Shown here: positions 33,534 through 44,100 of the stretch, one piece after another | How the letters are laid out: every line of letters begins with the position of its first letter | Numbering within the stretch: the stretch's first letter is position 1 | NCBI RefSeq assembly: GCF_014201335.1 | Contig: NZ_JACHEB010000018.1 | Coordinates: forward strand, 37,538 to 101,537 | Length of the DNA: 64,000 nucleotides | Direction: 5' to 3' | Source of the DNA: Tunturiibacter gelidiferens | GTDB taxonomy: Bacteria > Acidobacteriota > Terriglobia > Terriglobales > Acidobacteriaceae | Notes under the pieces: generated by a model | Databases searched by the model: none | Told to the model about the DNA's origin: nothing | What the model saw: the letters and a program-made list of their open reading frames with translations, nothing else | Position numbers and translations under genes: made by a program

Positions 33534-34553
33534 CTACGGCATTTCGACGGGTAGATCCTCGATCTCTTCGAGCAGGGGCTTGTGGTTGTGGATACGGATG
33601 CGGTGAGTGAGAAAGATAATGCCACCCGCTCCCGTGACCGCGAGGAGCATCCAAACGTGAATGGCCAGGCCAAACACCGCAGCTTGGGAGATGGTGGCAC
33701 CGTGGTTTACGAGTGAGGTTTTTACGGCGAGCTCGAAGGGTCCGATGGCTCCGGGAGAGCTGGGGATGAGGTAGGAGAGATTCGCGAAGGAGACGGAGAG
33801 CCACGCAGCGATGTCGTCGACCGATAGACCGAGGAGGCGGAGGGCGGAGAGGAAGATCATGCCCTCGCAGGTCCAGATGATGACCGTCTGGAGAAGAAGC
33901 AGGAGGGAGCCTGTGACGCCCAGGCGGCCTGTAGCATCGAGCGCGAGCGTGACCCAGTGTTCGATTTTTTTCAACAGCGGGCCGGCCGGGAGACGGGCAA
34001 ATAGGCGTTGCACGGGAGACTGCAGGCTGCGTGCCCCTACGAGAAGGATGAGCAGGCCAATAGCTGAGACGGCGAGCGAGATGTTTGCAATGAGGCGTAG
34101 GTGCGGTGTAGCGATGTTGCCGACAGTTGCGACGAACATGAGCACTAGGACGAAGATGTCGAGGAGCTTTTCGAGGATGACGGTGCTGAGGATGATGGAG
34201 GGAGAGGTGCCGAGGTCGTCAGCGTAGGTGAAGATGCGCATGATGTCGCCGATCCGGAGAGGCAGGATGTTGTTGGCGGCGAGCGAAGTCATGAGGACGC
34301 GGGCGCAGACGGCGAAGTGGTCGCGGAGGGAACGGCCGTTGTGCGGCATCATCTGGCTCCAGCGAACGCAACGCAGGGTGTAGCTGCCAAGAGTGAAGCC
34401 GAGGACTCCGAGGATCCATGCAGGATGAGCAGCGCGAAGAGCGCGGAACTCGTCAAGATGGATGTTGCGGAAGGTGTACCAGAGGAAGAAGGCGCTGATT
34501 AATAGACCGGGGATGGTCTTCAGCAGGTTGCGGCTATTGGCGGCGGCGCTCAT
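33534..34553 (-). CDS. lysylphosphatidylglycerol synthase TM region / UPF0104 membrane protein
   Basis: A 339-residue polytopic inner-membrane protein started at ATG 34553. It has about eight hydrophobic helices, beginning with LKTIPGLLISAFFLWYTFRN, and shows the family segments RCVRWSQMM, SLAANNILPLRIGDIMRIFTYA (the conserved GD/Arg-containing loop) and PSSPGAIGPFELAVKTSL. Members of this superfamily (LPG_synthase_TM) act as lipid flippase-like proteins beside glycolipid enzymes. It is encoded alone on the minus strand. A frame extends upstream to 34631 but its sequence is not family-like. Confidence 0.88.
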   Translation of the reverse strand: MSAAANSRNLLKTIPGLLISAFFLWYTFRNIHLDEFRALRAAHPAWILGVLGFTLGSYTLRCVRWSQMMPHNGRSLRDHFAVCARVLMTSLAANNILPLRIGDIMRIFTYADDLGTSPSIILSTVILEKLLDIFVLVLMFVATVGNIATPHLRLIANISLAVSAIGLLILLVGARSLQSPVQRLFARLPAGPLLKKIEHWVTLALDATGRLGVTGSLLLLLQTVIIWTCEGMIFLSALRLLGLSVDDIAAWLSVSFANLSYLIPSSPGAIGPFELAVKTSLVNHGATISQAAVFGLAIHVWMLLAVTGAGGIIFLTHRIRIHNHKPLLEEIEDLPVEMP

Positions 34554-34707
34554 GCGGGCAACCGGGTGGACAGCAGGCGATGTGTCGTTTCGCGGGAGAC
34601 CAGGGTGTGAAAGGGACGATAAAGCATGCACCTTCGATTGTATCGTCTGTATGTTGCCGATTTCTTACATGGTTGCAAGCATCGTGCGGAGTGGGTGGAC
34701 TGACAGG

Positions 34708-34953
34708 CTAGACGGAGACGGACAAGAAGACGCTGCGGAAGGCCTCTTCGTCCTGTTGCGGATTTTTTGTGCTTTGAGGGTCGGCTTCAGCTTGAGATTC
34801 GACGCGGGAGACGACATCACCGTCATCGCTGGCTGCAAAGCTGGTGAGCTTTCGACGCACTTCAGCCGCGGCTTTTCTTGCTTCCATCGCCTGCAGGGTG
34901 GATTGCGTGGAAGCAGGGGCCATCTGACTGATTGGGTTGCCGTGGATGTGCAT
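34708..34953 (-). CDS. small protein of unknown function (MHIHGN-type)
   Basis: An 81-residue hydrophilic protein. ATG at 34953 is preceded by GGAGAG at a good spacing. It starts MHIHGNPISQMAP and contains an Ala/Arg/Lys helix (LQAMEARKAAAEVRRKLTSF) and an acidic tail. I recall similar small proteins with an MHIHGN start in acidobacterial genomes, none with a known role. It is alone on the minus strand, with about 150 bases upstream before the membrane protein gene. Confidence 0.6.
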   Translation of the reverse strand: MHIHGNPISQMAPASTQSTLQAMEARKAAAEVRRKLTSFAASDDGDVVSRVESQAEADPQSTKNPQQDEEAFRSVFLSVSV

Positions 34954-35273
34954 GTCGCTCTCTCTCCTTTGAATCGTTCCCTTCGTTTTGTTTGACCAAC
35001 TGTGCCCTTATAGGGCAATCGGAGGACCAACTCAGGGCACAATGAGATGAGAGCGCTCTTAGAATGCTGGCTCGTACGATTTCTTCTTTTAATTTAGAGA
35101 AGGATGTAGGCACAATCGGTACTTGGACGTCTAAATCTGTGTGCTATTCCTGGTTCGGAAGCTGTGCGGCATTTAACCTCGAAACAGACGGCGCTTGTAT
35201 GTGTTTAGATTCGCAGGCACTCTGGACGGAAAGCATGCGGCGGAGGTAAAACCGCGTTGGGAGCAATAGGTAT

Positions 35274-36869
35274 TTGGCTACGTCAATAGGATCACAGCTC
35301 TCTTTGGTGGAGCTAGAACTTGAGCAGTACCGACGGGAGCGAAGTTTTGCGACTGCGCTGGTGACTGCGCTAGCGTTTTTTGCGTTCCTAATCCATGGCT
35401 ATCATCCCTATGCCGAAGATGGCGGCATTTATCTTCCTGAGATAAAGCGGCTGCTCGATCCGGGGTTGTATCCGTTTGGGGCAGAGTTTGTGGTGGGGCA
35501 CCTGCGGTACTCCATGTTTGCGTCGCTGATAGCCGGACTGGCACGCGAATCGCGCTTGAGCCTGGAGGTTGTACTGCTGCTGGTTCATTTGGCAAGCTTC
35601 TGGGTAACGTTGTTTGCTGCATGGGTTCTGGCGAGCCGCTGCTATACGTCGCGCGAGGCGAGAGGCGGGGCGGTGGCGCTGCTGGCGGTGTGGTTGACGA
35701 TGCCAGTTGCAGGAACGTCGCTGGTGCTGATGGATCCATATGTGACGGCGCGAAGTATCTCGACTCCTTGTGCGCTGCTGGCGCTGGTGGGAGCGTTGCA
35801 GTTTTTGTTGCCGCGTTTTGAGACGGAGGGCGAGCGGAGGCACGGGCTGGAGCTTTGTTGCGGAGCGTTGGTTGCGGCTGGCCTGATGCATCCTTTGATG
35901 GGCGCATATGCTGTGGGATCGGTGCTGGTGCTGGTTGCGGTGCTTTCGACGAACCGGTTGGTGCGGATGTGGGGAGCCCTGGGGCTGGGTTTGACGGCGG
36001 TGGTGGCGGCGGCGGGGGTCCAGTTAGCATCGCCAATGGAGAGCGCGAACTATCAGAGAGTGATGCTGACGCGGAGTTACTGGTTTCTCAGTCAATGGCA
36101 TTGGTACGAGTGGGTTGGACTGGTGGCGCCGCTATTGATCCTCGGGGTCATCGCGCTGGGTCGAGGGAGTGGCGTCGATGCGGCACGCGTTGGCCTGGCA
36201 CGTGTTGCGACGGTGTCCGGAGTGACGGCGATCGCGGTGGCAGTGCTCTTTGCACGGGAAGGCGCGGAGGTGCACCAGGTGGCGCGTCTGCAGCCTTTGC
36301 GGAACTTTCAACTGGTCTATATGGTGATGTTTCTGTTTGTGGGGGCGGCGCTTGGGGAGTGGGTGTTGCGGAGGCGAGTGTGGTGGTGGTTGGGGACGTT
36401 CTCAGTGTTGGGGGCGTCAATGATGCTGGCCGACCGGGAGAGATTTCCTGCTTCGAAACACCTTGAATTGCCGGATGCGATGGTGTGGGGCGCAGGAGAT
36501 GGAGGTAATCAGTGGGAGCGGGCGTTTGTCTGGATCAAGAAAAACACACCGAAGGGCGCGGTGTTTGCACTGGACGCGAATTACACGATGAGGGATGGTG
36601 AGGATGCCCAGGGCTTTCGTGCGATTGCCGAACGGAGTTCCCTACCCGATTCAAAGGATGGTGGAACGGCATCCAATTGGCCTGCACTCACGGAAGAGTG
36701 GTCGCAGGGAATGGCGTTGCAAACGGGGCTCGGCAGCGAGTTAGATGGCGGACGATTTGCGGCGTTGAAGTCGATTGGCGCGACGTGGGTGGTTTTGGAG
36801 CGGAAGGCTGCGACGGGGTTTGGTTGCGCTTACGAAAATGAAGCGGTTAAGGTGTGCCGCCTGCCTTGA
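35274..36869 (+). CDS. polytopic membrane protein of unknown function
   Basis: A 531-residue protein starting from TTG at 35274 (the nearest usable start). About ten hydrophobic helices occupy residues 25-400: FATALVTALAFFAFLIHGYH, then the loop HPYAEDGGIYLPEIKRLLDP, which could be a GT-C-like periplasmic loop, then many Leu/Val-rich helices. The last 120 residues are soluble (WGAGDGGNQWERAFVWIKKNTP). The layout resembles integral membrane glycosyltransferase-like or unknown membrane proteins, but the family is not certain. It lies between a small gene and a DUF3857 gene of opposite strand. Confidence 0.7.
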   Translation: MATSIGSQLSLVELELEQYRRERSFATALVTALAFFAFLIHGYHPYAEDGGIYLPEIKRLLDPGLYPFGAEFVVGHLRYSMFASLIAGLARESRLSLEVVLLLVHLASFWVTLFAAWVLASRCYTSREARGGAVALLAVWLTMPVAGTSLVLMDPYVTARSISTPCALLALVGALQFLLPRFETEGERRHGLELCCGALVAAGLMHPLMGAYAVGSVLVLVAVLSTNRLVRMWGALGLGLTAVVAAAGVQLASPMESANYQRVMLTRSYWFLSQWHWYEWVGLVAPLLILGVIALGRGSGVDAARVGLARVATVSGVTAIAVAVLFAREGAEVHQVARLQPLRNFQLVYMVMFLFVGAALGEWVLRRRVWWWLGTFSVLGASMMLADRERFPASKHLELPDAMVWGAGDGGNQWERAFVWIKKNTPKGAVFALDANYTMRDGEDAQGFRAIAERSSLPDSKDGGTASNWPALTEEWSQGMALQTGLGSELDGGRFAALKSIGATWVVLERKAATGFGCAYENEAVKVCRLP

Positions 36870-36890
36870 GGAGACAGGCGGCCACTGGCT

Positions 36891-38918
36891 TCAGTTCCCT
36901 GTCGGGGTTGGTTTGTTGGCAGCGGTGGTGAGGACGACGGTCTCCTGGTCTTTGTTCTCCATTTTTGAGTAGAAGCCGCGAAGCTCGGGATACTCTTCGG
37001 TCTTGTAATAGATCTCTCCCAGGAAGTAGTCGCGACGGATCGTGAAGCTGTTCGGAGTGGACTCGGAGTTCAGAGAATAGACAGCAAACTTCTGAAAGCT
37101 CATCTTGTCGCTCGTGGGAAGAGATTCTACGGTGAAGTTGGGTGGGAACTTGATGCGGACAGCATCCTGATTCATGAGACCGTAGGAGAAGTAGACAGGA
37201 ATATCTCGCTTCTCGTGCGGGAAGGTGGGTTTTGTATTGGCTTCGAAGAGATCTGCAGGTACGAGCAGGCGCTTGCCGGTTGCGGAGCCGATCGCTCCTT
37301 TGAACTGAAAGTTCACGAACAGGGGCTGGTCATAGTCCTCGAGCTTGTCGATGGAGGTGACCTTGACATCGGCCCCGGCAGGCATGAGGCTTTCGACGAG
37401 GGTGCGGAGTTCGCGTTTCAGGCTTTCGTCGTCGCCGATGAGGCTGCGCTGTCGCCAATAAAGAGCTGGGGAGCCCACGTAGGTCATCTTTACGATGCCG
37501 GAGACTTCGCCATGCTCGTCCATTGTGAGGTCGGCCACGCGAAGGATCTTTGAATAGGTGTAGGGCTCGCTCGGAGTTTCGAGCGAACCGGATCCGCCGT
37601 CGCCCTGACGGAGGCCAGTGGTCTGGCTGTGCTTCCAGTCGAGATGCTGGTAGGGACAGTAGCGGGAACCTGGGTCGAAGAACTCGTCTTTGCCGTCTAC
37701 GTTGACGATGGCGATGTCATCGTTGAGCTGCGACATGCTGAGGTAAGCACGGTAGAAGAGGCTGTGGTCGCGGTTGGTGACCACCCCCAGATAGGCCTTC
37801 ATGCCGGCTGCGCGCGCCATGGCGACGAACAGCGCGGTGATCTGGTCGTTGTTGCCGCGCTTGCGGGTCCAGATGTCGTCTGTGTTACGAACTTCTTTGA
37901 GGCCCTGCGACTTCTCTTCTGCGGCGGAGTGTTCGCGTGTGTAGTTGGTGTTTTCGAGCCGCATCACGGCAGCGTAGATCTTGCGCAGCTTCTGATCCTG
38001 CGAGTCCGTCGGGAGGACAAGGTCGCGAACGGCGGCAGCGACTGCAGGGCCGGGCCCGATGAACTTGTCTTGAAGCTTCGCCCAGTGCTTGCCTGCGTTC
38101 TTCCAAAAGTCATCCGGGGAGCGATAGGCAGCGTAGTAGAAGAGGACACGGTAGGTGAAGCTGGAGATGGGTGGCATGTAGTCCTCTTCGGGAGCAGGGG
38201 GGACATCATGCACGTCGAGATCGAAGATGTACTGGCCATTCGAGAGGCCTGTTGCAGGAAGTTGGGTCTGTTTCAGTTGCGCGCCGGCGGGAAGGATTTT
38301 GGTCCAGGAGATGGAGGTAGAGGGTGCACCGTCTTCATCCGAGATCAACTGCTGGTCGGTGGGCCTCCAAGTGTAGTGGGCCTTACGGGTGTAGAGGGAG
38401 GACTGAATGAACCACTGCGGTGCCATGAACCAGTTGTCGTCGAGCCGAAGCTTGTAACGGTATTCGATGATGCTGCCCACCTCGACGTCTGGCAGGGTGA
38501 AGACCTTGGACATCACCCGGACGCCTTGGGTCTTTTGGACGAGTTTGTCGTAGGGTTTGCCGGTGAACGGGATGATGGATCCGTCGGGGTGGATGGTTCT
38601 GCCTTCGATGTTGTCAATGACGATGGAGCTGCCTTCGCTATCGTGCGTGTAATTGAGCTCGACATTGGCGTACTCTTTGCCGCGTTCGGTGAGGACCTTG
38701 AGACGGACGTAGGTGCTGAACATATGCAGCTTGTCTTCGGTTGTCTCTTCGCGGAAGAGATAGACGGCAGGGGCTCCAGGGACCTCGGACTGCGAGGTCA
38801 TCGAGAGCTCTTCGGCGGTGGGGACGGTCCATTGAGCGAGGGTGAGAGGTGTAGCGAAGAGAGTCAAGGCAGAGAAAAGAGAAAAGCAGAGGAGACGACA
38901 ACGAGAAGTTTGGTTCAT
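36891..38918 (-). CDS. DUF3857/transglutaminase-like secreted protein lacking the catalytic Cys
   Basis: A 675-residue exported protein: signal peptide (CFSLFSALTLFATPLTLAQ), an N-terminal DUF3857 beta-domain (STYVRLKVLTERGKEYANVEL, DNIEGRTIHPDGSIIPFTGK), then a transglutaminase-like core. Where the core Cys of the RGDCKD-type motif should be, this protein reads RGNNDQ (residues 354-359): Cys is Asn357. The His and Asp region (NRDHSLFYRAYL, GKDEFFDPGSRYC) is still there. It is thus probably a non-catalytic member. A paralogue with an intact Cys follows upstream in the same operon. Confidence 0.88.
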   Translation of the reverse strand: MNQTSRCRLLCFSLFSALTLFATPLTLAQWTVPTAEELSMTSQSEVPGAPAVYLFREETTEDKLHMFSTYVRLKVLTERGKEYANVELNYTHDSEGSSIVIDNIEGRTIHPDGSIIPFTGKPYDKLVQKTQGVRVMSKVFTLPDVEVGSIIEYRYKLRLDDNWFMAPQWFIQSSLYTRKAHYTWRPTDQQLISDEDGAPSTSISWTKILPAGAQLKQTQLPATGLSNGQYIFDLDVHDVPPAPEEDYMPPISSFTYRVLFYYAAYRSPDDFWKNAGKHWAKLQDKFIGPGPAVAAAVRDLVLPTDSQDQKLRKIYAAVMRLENTNYTREHSAAEEKSQGLKEVRNTDDIWTRKRGNNDQITALFVAMARAAGMKAYLGVVTNRDHSLFYRAYLSMSQLNDDIAIVNVDGKDEFFDPGSRYCPYQHLDWKHSQTTGLRQGDGGSGSLETPSEPYTYSKILRVADLTMDEHGEVSGIVKMTYVGSPALYWRQRSLIGDDESLKRELRTLVESLMPAGADVKVTSIDKLEDYDQPLFVNFQFKGAIGSATGKRLLVPADLFEANTKPTFPHEKRDIPVYFSYGLMNQDAVRIKFPPNFTVESLPTSDKMSFQKFAVYSLNSESTPNSFTIRRDYFLGEIYYKTEEYPELRGFYSKMENKDQETVVLTTAANKPTPTGN

Positions 38919-38990
38919 GGTTTGTTCCTTGTTCGATTGCTTCTTGTACGCGAGCTGAGGTTTTCTTTATTGGTTTTTGTTGAACTGGCT

Positions 38991-40994
38991 TTACTGCTTT
39001 TTGAGGACCGCTTTGCTCTGTTCGTCGGCTGCTATGACGCCGGAAAGCTGCAGGACATCGGGATATTTGTCAGCGGGAAGAGTGACTTCGCGGACGGTGT
39101 AGGTGCGGGTGTAGTGGAGAGTGTGGTCTTTCACGATGCTGGAGCTTTCGTAAGAGGCAAAGCCGAGGTCGAGCTTGATGGGATTGGGGATCTCATCGAC
39201 TACGTAGCCTGGGGGCAGTTCGATGGTGTAGTCGTCCTGCTCCTGCATGGTCTCGTTGAGGTTGATGGGGATGTTATTTCGTTCTTTGCGATCGGCGTAG
39301 AGCTGATCGCTGCCGAGGACGCGGGGACGGACCATGAGCAGAGGGCCCATGGATTTTCCGAAGCGGTCGGCGGTGAGGGAGTAGGAGGTCGTGAGGTCCT
39401 TGTTGAGAGCCTCGGCGTTCTGGACTTTGAAGTCGGCAACGGTGAAGTTGGTGAAGTCCTGGCCGAGAAGATGGTCGAGGTATTTCGTCTGCTCTTTGGC
39501 GTCTCCACTGATGTAGAGCTCGCGACGGTGTTCTGAAAGGTCGCCGAAGCGCTTCTCGATAACAGTGCCTTTTAGGGAGCCGTCGGGATGCAACTGAAAG
39601 ACGGCGGTACGGCGGACTGTGTTGAGATCGGGAGGGAGGACCGGAAAGCGGATGATCTGGCTCTCGTGACCTTCCATCAGGACCCCGTAGCCACCCTGAA
39701 GGTTGTTCTCCAGTTGCCCGAAGGCGGTCTTGTCCCAGGTGGGGTCGAAGATGAGATAGCGGCGACCGGACTTTGAAGTAACTACGCTGCGAAGTTTCGG
39801 CGAGGTGTAGTCCTTCGGGATTTCGATGGCAGCGATCATGTGGTCGCCGACGATTGAAGGGGCATCGGGATCGATGACTCCGCGGCGGTCGTCGACCATG
39901 ACGAGAGCGCCGTGGACCCCTATCGTGGACAGCATCGAGACAAGCAGGGTGGCTTTGTCTTTGCAGTCGCCGTAGCGGTTACGGAATATGTCGGCGGCGT
40001 AGTGCGGCTGGTAGCCGCCGATGCCCATCTCGATGACGAAGTAGCGGACTTGTTTCTGAACGAACTCGGCGATAGCTTCGGTCTTGTCGTAGAAATCTGT
40101 CTTGTCGCCGGCGAGTTCTTTGGCTTTGGCGGCGATCTCGGGTGTAGCGACGAGGCGATCCTTTGCAAGGGTCTGATACCACTCGCCGATGCTCTGCCAA
40201 GTGCCCTCAGTGGGCGCGGGGAGAGTTGGTCCAGCGTAGTGGACTGTCATGCGGCCCTCAAGGGAGAACTCCGATGGGCGAAGCTCAACTTGATCGAGAT
40301 CGATGGGGGGAGTGTCTTTGATCTGCCAACGCCAGCGCTGATGTTCTAGGTCGATGACCGCGGTCTCTTTGCTATGAGCCCAGACCGTGCCGTGAGTGAA
40401 GCCGGGGGGTAGTTCGAGGGTGAAGCTCTGGTTGAGCCGGGGGAGTTGGCTTTGGAAGAACCAGGTCTTTTCGGTGAGGTAAGGATGGGTGCGCTGCTCG
40501 TATTCGTAGGCTACGACGCCGCCGGGGTCACGGGCGGGTGCATTGGCTGCTTTGATTCTGAGATCTTCGAAGAGACTGCCCTGGTTCGGGTAGCCGATTT
40601 CGACCATCTCGTTGTCCTTGACGGCGTATTCGTGGCCGTCGGGGCCGATGCTCCAGACATGCATAGAGAGAATTTTGGTGTCTTTGTCGAAGGGGACGCC
40701 GATGATGCCCTCGTCGCGGCCTTGCGGTCGCAGGATTTTCACGACGCTGCGAAAGTGTTCGGTGGCGCTGCCATCGGGAGCCACGGTGTAAGTGGTGTCT
40801 TCGAGGAGAACGACTGCGTTGGTGTTGGGCGGGTACTGCGGAAGATTCTGCTGTGCGGCAGCGCGAACCCAGTCGGGAACACTGTCGGGTTTGGAAGCGA
40901 GTGCGGGTAGAGCGCTGACCAGGAGAAGGGTGACTGAGAGATGCAGGGGGGATTTGCGCACTTGCTCGGCTTGCGGGTTAGTTCGTAGGTTCAT
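38991..40994 (-). CDS. DUF3857/transglutaminase-like secreted protein with intact catalytic site
   Basis: A 667-residue protein starting at ATG 40994, with an N-terminal hydrophobic leader (LHLSVTLLLVSALPALAS). DUF3857 is present (TYTVAPDGSATEHFRSVVKILRPQG). The core has YGDCKDKATLLVSMLSTIGV with Cys344, followed by a His in IVGDHMIAAIEI and the Asp in YLIFDPTWDKTAFGQL, so the Cys-His-Asp triad of the transglutaminase-like fold is complete. The reaction could be peptide or polymer hydrolysis/transfer at the cell surface. It is 72 bases upstream of the Cys-less paralogue, and 182 bases downstream of bcsAB; an operon link is unclear. Confidence 0.88.
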   Translation of the reverse strand: MNLRTNPQAEQVRKSPLHLSVTLLLVSALPALASKPDSVPDWVRAAAQQNLPQYPPNTNAVVLLEDTTYTVAPDGSATEHFRSVVKILRPQGRDEGIIGVPFDKDTKILSMHVWSIGPDGHEYAVKDNEMVEIGYPNQGSLFEDLRIKAANAPARDPGGVVAYEYEQRTHPYLTEKTWFFQSQLPRLNQSFTLELPPGFTHGTVWAHSKETAVIDLEHQRWRWQIKDTPPIDLDQVELRPSEFSLEGRMTVHYAGPTLPAPTEGTWQSIGEWYQTLAKDRLVATPEIAAKAKELAGDKTDFYDKTEAIAEFVQKQVRYFVIEMGIGGYQPHYAADIFRNRYGDCKDKATLLVSMLSTIGVHGALVMVDDRRGVIDPDAPSIVGDHMIAAIEIPKDYTSPKLRSVVTSKSGRRYLIFDPTWDKTAFGQLENNLQGGYGVLMEGHESQIIRFPVLPPDLNTVRRTAVFQLHPDGSLKGTVIEKRFGDLSEHRRELYISGDAKEQTKYLDHLLGQDFTNFTVADFKVQNAEALNKDLTTSYSLTADRFGKSMGPLLMVRPRVLGSDQLYADRKERNNIPINLNETMQEQDDYTIELPPGYVVDEIPNPIKLDLGFASYESSSIVKDHTLHYTRTYTVREVTLPADKYPDVLQLSGVIAADEQSKAVLKKQ

Positions 40995-41176
40995 GGGTCT
41001 TCGATACACTATCGGCCCCATCGTCGAAGGAGAGACATCCGGCTGCGTGACAGGATTTGTGTACGTTTGAGAGTTATACGTGGGAGTGACGGGCAGTTCA
41101 AGAGAATTCAGAGGTGAGCACGGTACGTCGAATGGGGGATATTCCCGCTTCAGCATTGGGTCTTGGAGTACGAGGA

Positions 41177-44100
41177 TCAGGCGGAGTGGGTGTAGCTGGT
41201 TCCCTGCAGGCGAGCGCGTGCTCGTCGGCGAAGAGCAGAACGAAGGATGACGGCGAGGAGGAAGCAGACGACCAGGGTGGAGATCACCATGAGCCACTGA
41301 TAGTCGGCGAAGAGCATGTTGAGTTGGAGCCAGAGGGAAAGCGAGCCGACGCGGTAGACGTCGTTGCCAATGCGATAAGAGGAGAAGTGCGAGCCATGGA
41401 GGACGCTTACGGATTGGGAGATGTCGGAGGACTGCGAGGTCTGGAGGAAGGTGGAGAGGAAGTTTGGAACGACGCTCTTGTCGCGGAGAGCGATGACGAC
41501 GACAGACTGCTTGGATCCGCTGGGCCACTCAACTCCTTCGATGAGCGCGTCGGGGATGCCGCCTGCGGTTTCGAGCTGGCCGGACTGGACGTGGTCGGAG
41601 CTGCGGACCTTCCACCAGGCATGCTGGAGTTGCGTGAAGAAGTCCTGGGTGTCCTGGATGTGAAGGCCGCTGCCATCGACGCTGACGGGGAGCGAGGGGT
41701 TGAGGCGGTTGATGGCGGACTGATCGTCGACGGTGCCGAGGACGAGGTAGTCCTTGTGGGCGTCTGGCTTCATGCCTTCGGGGTTGGTGACGGTGACGTT
41801 GAGGACGGGATAGCCGGTCTGTGCACCGAAGTGAGACATCAGGGTGAGGAAGAGCTCGATTTCGTCGGTGCTCGGGGTGTCGGGCAGCACGACTGCGGTG
41901 TCGGAGAGGTCGGCTTTGCGGGTGAAGGGGTAACCTGCGTTGGCGAAGATCTCGAGGTTCGGCAGGACGGCTAAGTGAGGGATGTCCTTGAGGTCGAGGT
42001 AGGAGTCTTTGAGGATGGAGCCCTGAAGGTTAGTCAAGCCGACTTCGGGGCAATCGGACTTTCTGGCGAGTTGGAAGAAGAAGCGTAACAGGACGGAGTT
42101 CGAGAAGGGGCGCAGGTCAGAGACCGGGAACGGGACGATGCGCTCGGGAGTGGGCTTGTCGTTGTGAGAGAGCGGGGTTGAGTTGACGTAGGCGTCGTTG
42201 AGATAGACCTGGAGCGAGCTATCGTCGGAGAGAGGAACGCCGTTGTAGCGGTACGCGAGGTGAAAACCTAGGTTCTGCCGGGTGCCGTAGAAGAGGTCGG
42301 GCGGCAGGCGAAGGTAGAGGGCTATTGGATCTGTGCCGTCGGTCTGAAGATTTGCAGTTTGAAGGAGGTCGCCGATGGGGATGTTCCTGTCGGTGCTGAG
42401 CCAACGTGGTGCGTCATCGGCTTCGCGGGCGGCCGGCAGTTTGATTTCGGGAATGCGGACGCGATCGCCAGTGAGGAGGTTGCGCTGGAGAACGAGCGCC
42501 AGGGCTGCATTGAGGACGTCGGCGTCGGTTTCACCTGTCAGGACGAGAACCTTCGAATAGGGATCCGATGGGTTGGTTCGCATGACGATGGTGGGGCCGG
42601 CGATGGAGTTGATTTGGAGAGCGGCTGGAAACGAGGCTCCACTCTGGCCTATGACGATGGCGTTGCCGGTGGGTATGGTGCCGACAGAGACCGGGAAGCG
42701 GATCGGGCGTGAATCTGCCAGGATGCCGAACCATGAAGCTACGATGCCGGCGGCCTGAAGAGCTTTCTGCGAAGGCTGGCCGAGGAAGACGATGGGAATA
42801 ACGGAATGGTTGATCTGAGGCTCGTAGAATGGCGCGGGGAGGAGCTTGAGATCGTCGTGTAAAGGAGTGAGCGATCCGGTGACTTCGAGGGTCGAGTCGT
42901 TGTCGATGTGGGCCCAGAGGGTGGAGTGGGATGGGTCTTCGCACTGCGCGGCGTAGTGCCCTACGAACTCGATGGTGAGTTTGTTGTCACGGGTGAGCGC
43001 ATCGACGGGGATGGTTAGGGTTGATTCGAGGAGGTCGTTGCCGGGATCAGGCACCGGCTTGGCTGATGTGGCTGTCTGGGGGATGTCGTGAGTTACGGCT
43101 GAGAGCGTTGCGAAGTAGGTTCCGTTCAGGCTCAGCTTGAGGTGACTCTGCGATGGGATGAGGCCAGGAGAGAAGTGGTAGCGGAGATGCAGGTTTGCGG
43201 TCTTGGCGACTTGCGTCTGGGGTAAGGAGAAGTGAAGCGTGTTGAAGGCATCGACTCCCTGCATGATGATGGTTCGAGGGGCGCCAAGGTCGGAGAGGTG
43301 GATGACGTTGTCGAATGTGTCGGGTGGCAGAGCGGCGGCAGCTTGTGCAGCGGCGAGTCGAGCGGCGTATGCCTTGTAGGAGAGGAATGGCTTCACCGCA
43401 GGCGGGGTTTGGGGTGGCTGCGAGCCATCGGCCGAAGGTGGGGTCTGAGTTGCTGGAGTGCTGGGGGCTGATGGGGCAGCGGGAGCTGCTGGCGGAGCCT
43501 GAGCGGGGGGCGTGGCCTGGGCGGGAGGCGGGGTAGTGGCGTCGTTCTGTAGCAGCAAGTGTGCGGAGTGAAGCGGATGAATCTGTGCCGAGAGAGCGGG
43601 CGAGCAGAACAGGACAGCCAATGCGAGAAGCGGCACGACGCTTGTAGCTAACTTTCCGTTGGGAGATGTCTCCTTCGACTTCGATCCACTGCGAAAGGTT
43701 CGGAGAAAGCCCTGGCCGGCGAGTTGAACGATGCGGCGGAAACTGGTGAGTGGGTGATCTGCCTCGCGTGCCTCTCCCCAGCCAAGCCAGGTATCTGCGC
43801 GGGAGTAGAGGACCATGGTGAGAGCCTCTTCTTCCCTGAGGGTGAGCGGATCGAACTGTGCGCGGAGCGTGTTCCCTTCAATGCCGATGAGCGTGGCAGG
43901 CAAAGTTGCTTTGCCGTCGAGAACCGGGAGGGTGAGCTTGACGGAGTCGCCGGTGGTGGCGGTGAAGGCGCGCTCGATGCGGACCATGAGACCACCGCTG
44001 GACATGTCGCTGGTGACGCCGCGGACGATGGTTCCATTGGCGAGTTCGACGTCGGCGGGGACCGACATGGGAAGACGGACGGCCTGACGGCGCTGGCGGC

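Noticed and set aside
37629..39536. 635-residue plus-strand open frame
   Set aside because: It lies opposite both DUF3857 genes and crosses their boundary; its composition (Val/Gly/Glu/Asp) is that of a shadow frame.
41114..41974. Plus-strand open frame of 286 residues opposite bcsAB
   Set aside because: Shadow of the BcsB part, with no ribosome-binding site or family likeness.
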